DNA from: Actinobacteria bacterium 13_2_20CM_68_14
Lineage (GTDB): Bacteria; Actinomycetota; Thermoleophilia; Gaiellales; Gaiellaceae
DNA length: 13,837 nucleotides
Assembly (NCBI GenBank): GCA_001914705.1
Contig: MNDB01000064.1
Coordinates: 1 to 13,837 of the forward strand
Reading direction: 5' to 3'
Part shown: in pieces, positions 12,968 to 13,837 of the stretch
Layout of the letters: each line of letters starts with the position of its first letter
Numbering within the stretch: position 1 is the stretch's first letter
Position numbers and translations under genes: made by a program
Notes under the pieces: generated by a model
Seen by the model: only the letters and a program-made list of their open reading frames with translations
The model's database searches: none
Told to the model about the DNA's origin: nothing

Positions 12968-13225
12968 ATGCCGAGGTTTCGCAAGCCGAGCGAGGAGCAG
13001 ATCCGGGAGTGGCAGCCGCGCTTCTGGGCGAAGCTGATCGGCCTCCTCCTGATCGTCGCCTACGTGATCGCATTCATCATCGAGAACCACAGGAACGTGC
13101 ACCTGCACTTCGTGCTCTTCACGGCGAAGGTCTCCCAGATCTGGCTGATCTTGCTCAGCGTCGTGATCGGGGCACTCGCCGGAGCGCTGCTACGGCAGCT
13201 TCACCGTCGCCGCAGCGGGAATTAA
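12968..13225 (+). CDS. LapA-domain-like small membrane protein
   Basis: The product is 85 residues. A basic, soluble N-terminus precedes two predicted transmembrane helices at about 20-38 (FWAKLIGLLLIVAYVIAFI) and 57-77 (SQIWLILLSVVIGALAGALL). Between them is IENHRNVHLHFVLFTAKV, the pattern of LapA/DUF1049 proteins, and a basic C-terminal tail follows. In Gram-negatives LapA family members are tied to lipopolysaccharide assembly; in an actinobacterial setting the role is unknown. ATG 12968 is the first Met and lacks a strong SD. The 3' end overlaps the convergent aminotransferase gene by 36 nt. Confidence 0.8.
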   Translation: MPRFRKPSEEQIREWQPRFWAKLIGLLLIVAYVIAFIIENHRNVHLHFVLFTAKVSQIWLILLSVVIGALAGALLRQLHRRRSGN

Positions 13226-13837
13226 TTCGGCCAGGCGCGTTACGCCCTCGTCGATCTCGGCGGGCGAGGCGAAGCTGAAGGCGAGCCGAGCGGAGTTGGG
13301 CTCGCCGCCGAAGTCCGAGCCGGGAACGAACGTGACTCCCGCCGGCGTCGCGCGGCCGAGCAATTCGGTCGCGTCGGTGCCCTCCGGCAGCTCGAGCCAC
13401 AGGAAGTAGCCGCCCTGGGGGCGCGACCAGCGGGCCGGGCCGCCGAGCTCGCGCTCGAGCGCCTCGAGCATCGCATCGCGCCGCTCACGCAGCAGCCCCC
13501 GGACGCGCTCGAGGTTCGGCTCCAGCAAGCCTCGGCGGAGAAACTCGAGCACCGTGGCCTCGGTCACAAGCGCCGGTGTGATGTAGGTCGAGGCGACGAT
13601 GTCTTCCAGCCCGGCGGCGATCTCCTCCGGAAGGATCACGTAGCCGACGCGGAGACCTGGGGCGATCGTCTTCGAGAACGAGGAGCTGTACATCACGTTC
13701 CGGCCGCCCTCGAGCTCGAACAGGGTCGGGAGCTGTTCACCCTCGAAGCGAACGAGCCCGTAGGGATCGTCCTCGAGAATCCGTAGCGACCGGGTGCTCG
13801 CGAGCTCGGCCAAGCGCCTTCGGCGCTCCTCCGACAG
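13190..13837 (-). CDS. PLP-dependent fold-type I aminotransferase (C-terminal part, cut by window edge)
   Basis: The last 215 residues are visible; the N-terminus lies beyond base 13837. The fragment opens with LSEERRRRLAEL. It then has the cofactor-contacting EDDPYG segment (22-27 of the visible part), the PLP-binding Lys in YSSSFSKTIAPGLRVGY (Lys56), RPQGGYFLWLELP (139-151) and the substrate-carboxylate Arg in NSARLAFSF (Arg184). This pattern fits the class I/II aminotransferases of the 2-aminoadipate/MocR-like branch. Whether a GntR-type DNA-binding domain precedes it cannot be seen, so a transcription regulator fusion is possible. The substrate is unknown. Its 3' end overlaps the LapA-like gene by 36 nt tail to tail. 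Confidence 0.9.
   Translation of the reverse strand: MSEERRRRLAELASTRSLRILEDDPYGLVRFEGEQLPTLFELEGGRNVMYSSSFSKTIAPGLRVGYVILPEEIAAGLEDIVASTYITPALVTEATVLEFLRRGLLEPNLERVRGLLRERRDAMLEALERELGGPARWSRPQGGYFLWLELPEGTDATELLGRATPAGVTFVPGSDFGGEPNSARLAFSFASPAEIDEGVTRLAELIPAAATVKLP

Noticed and set aside
1..13837. tRNA, rRNA, CRISPR arrays, insertion sequences or prophage
   Set aside because: No cloverleaf-like segments, regularly spaced repeats, transposase motifs or phage structural genes were recognised by reading. The recombinases look like Xer-type housekeeping proteins.

Overview
This window is GC-rich, actinobacterial-type chromosomal DNA, most likely from the class Thermoleophilia (Gaiellales/Solirubrobacterales-like). 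That placement is inference. It rests on the CitA-type citrate synthase, the style of the succinate dehydrogenase iron-sulfur subunit, the very high G+C, frequent GTG/TTG starts, and several actinobacterial-looking leaderless starts (a TAnnnT box 6-9 nt before the start codon). The content is mainly central carbon metabolism, not a mobile island.

Left block, minus strand (1-4184): pckA (PEP carboxykinase), two overlapping micro-ORFs, sdhA, and the start of sdhB, which runs off the left edge. sdhA and sdhB overlap by one base (TGATG). pckA has a terminator-like hairpin in its short leader and another hairpin just after its stop codon.

Middle block, plus strand (4291-6978): a RimJ/RimL-type GNAT acetyltransferase, two tandem XerC/XerD-family tyrosine recombinases, and a 54-residue membrane/zinc-ribbon protein. 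Both recombinases keep the full catalytic set, but each lacks a different internal segment. The 229-bp gap between them holds two strong hairpins.

TCA block (6975-10628): citA with a HEAT-repeat gene coupled to its stop codon (minus strand), diverging from icd-mdh (plus strand). The 56-bp citA/icd gap has two back-to-back leaderless-type promoters inside an imperfect inverted repeat. mdh appears to start at a CTG codon overlapping the icd stop. Together with sdhAB and pckA, the window encodes citrate synthase, isocitrate dehydrogenase, succinate dehydrogenase, malate dehydrogenase and the exit from oxaloacetate to PEP.

Right block (10789-13837): an SDR-family protein lacking the usual catalytic Tyr and Lys, a membrane-anchored PDZ plus Lon-type (S16) protease, a 61-residue four-cysteine protein with a good sigma-70-like promoter, a two-helix LapA-like membrane protein, and the C-terminal part of a PLP-dependent aminotransferase running off the right edge. 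I saw no tRNA, rRNA, CRISPR array, insertion sequence or prophage. No single novel system stands out. The most unusual items are the altered Xer pair, the start-codon and promoter architecture of the TCA genes, the pckA leader hairpin and the small lineage-type genes.
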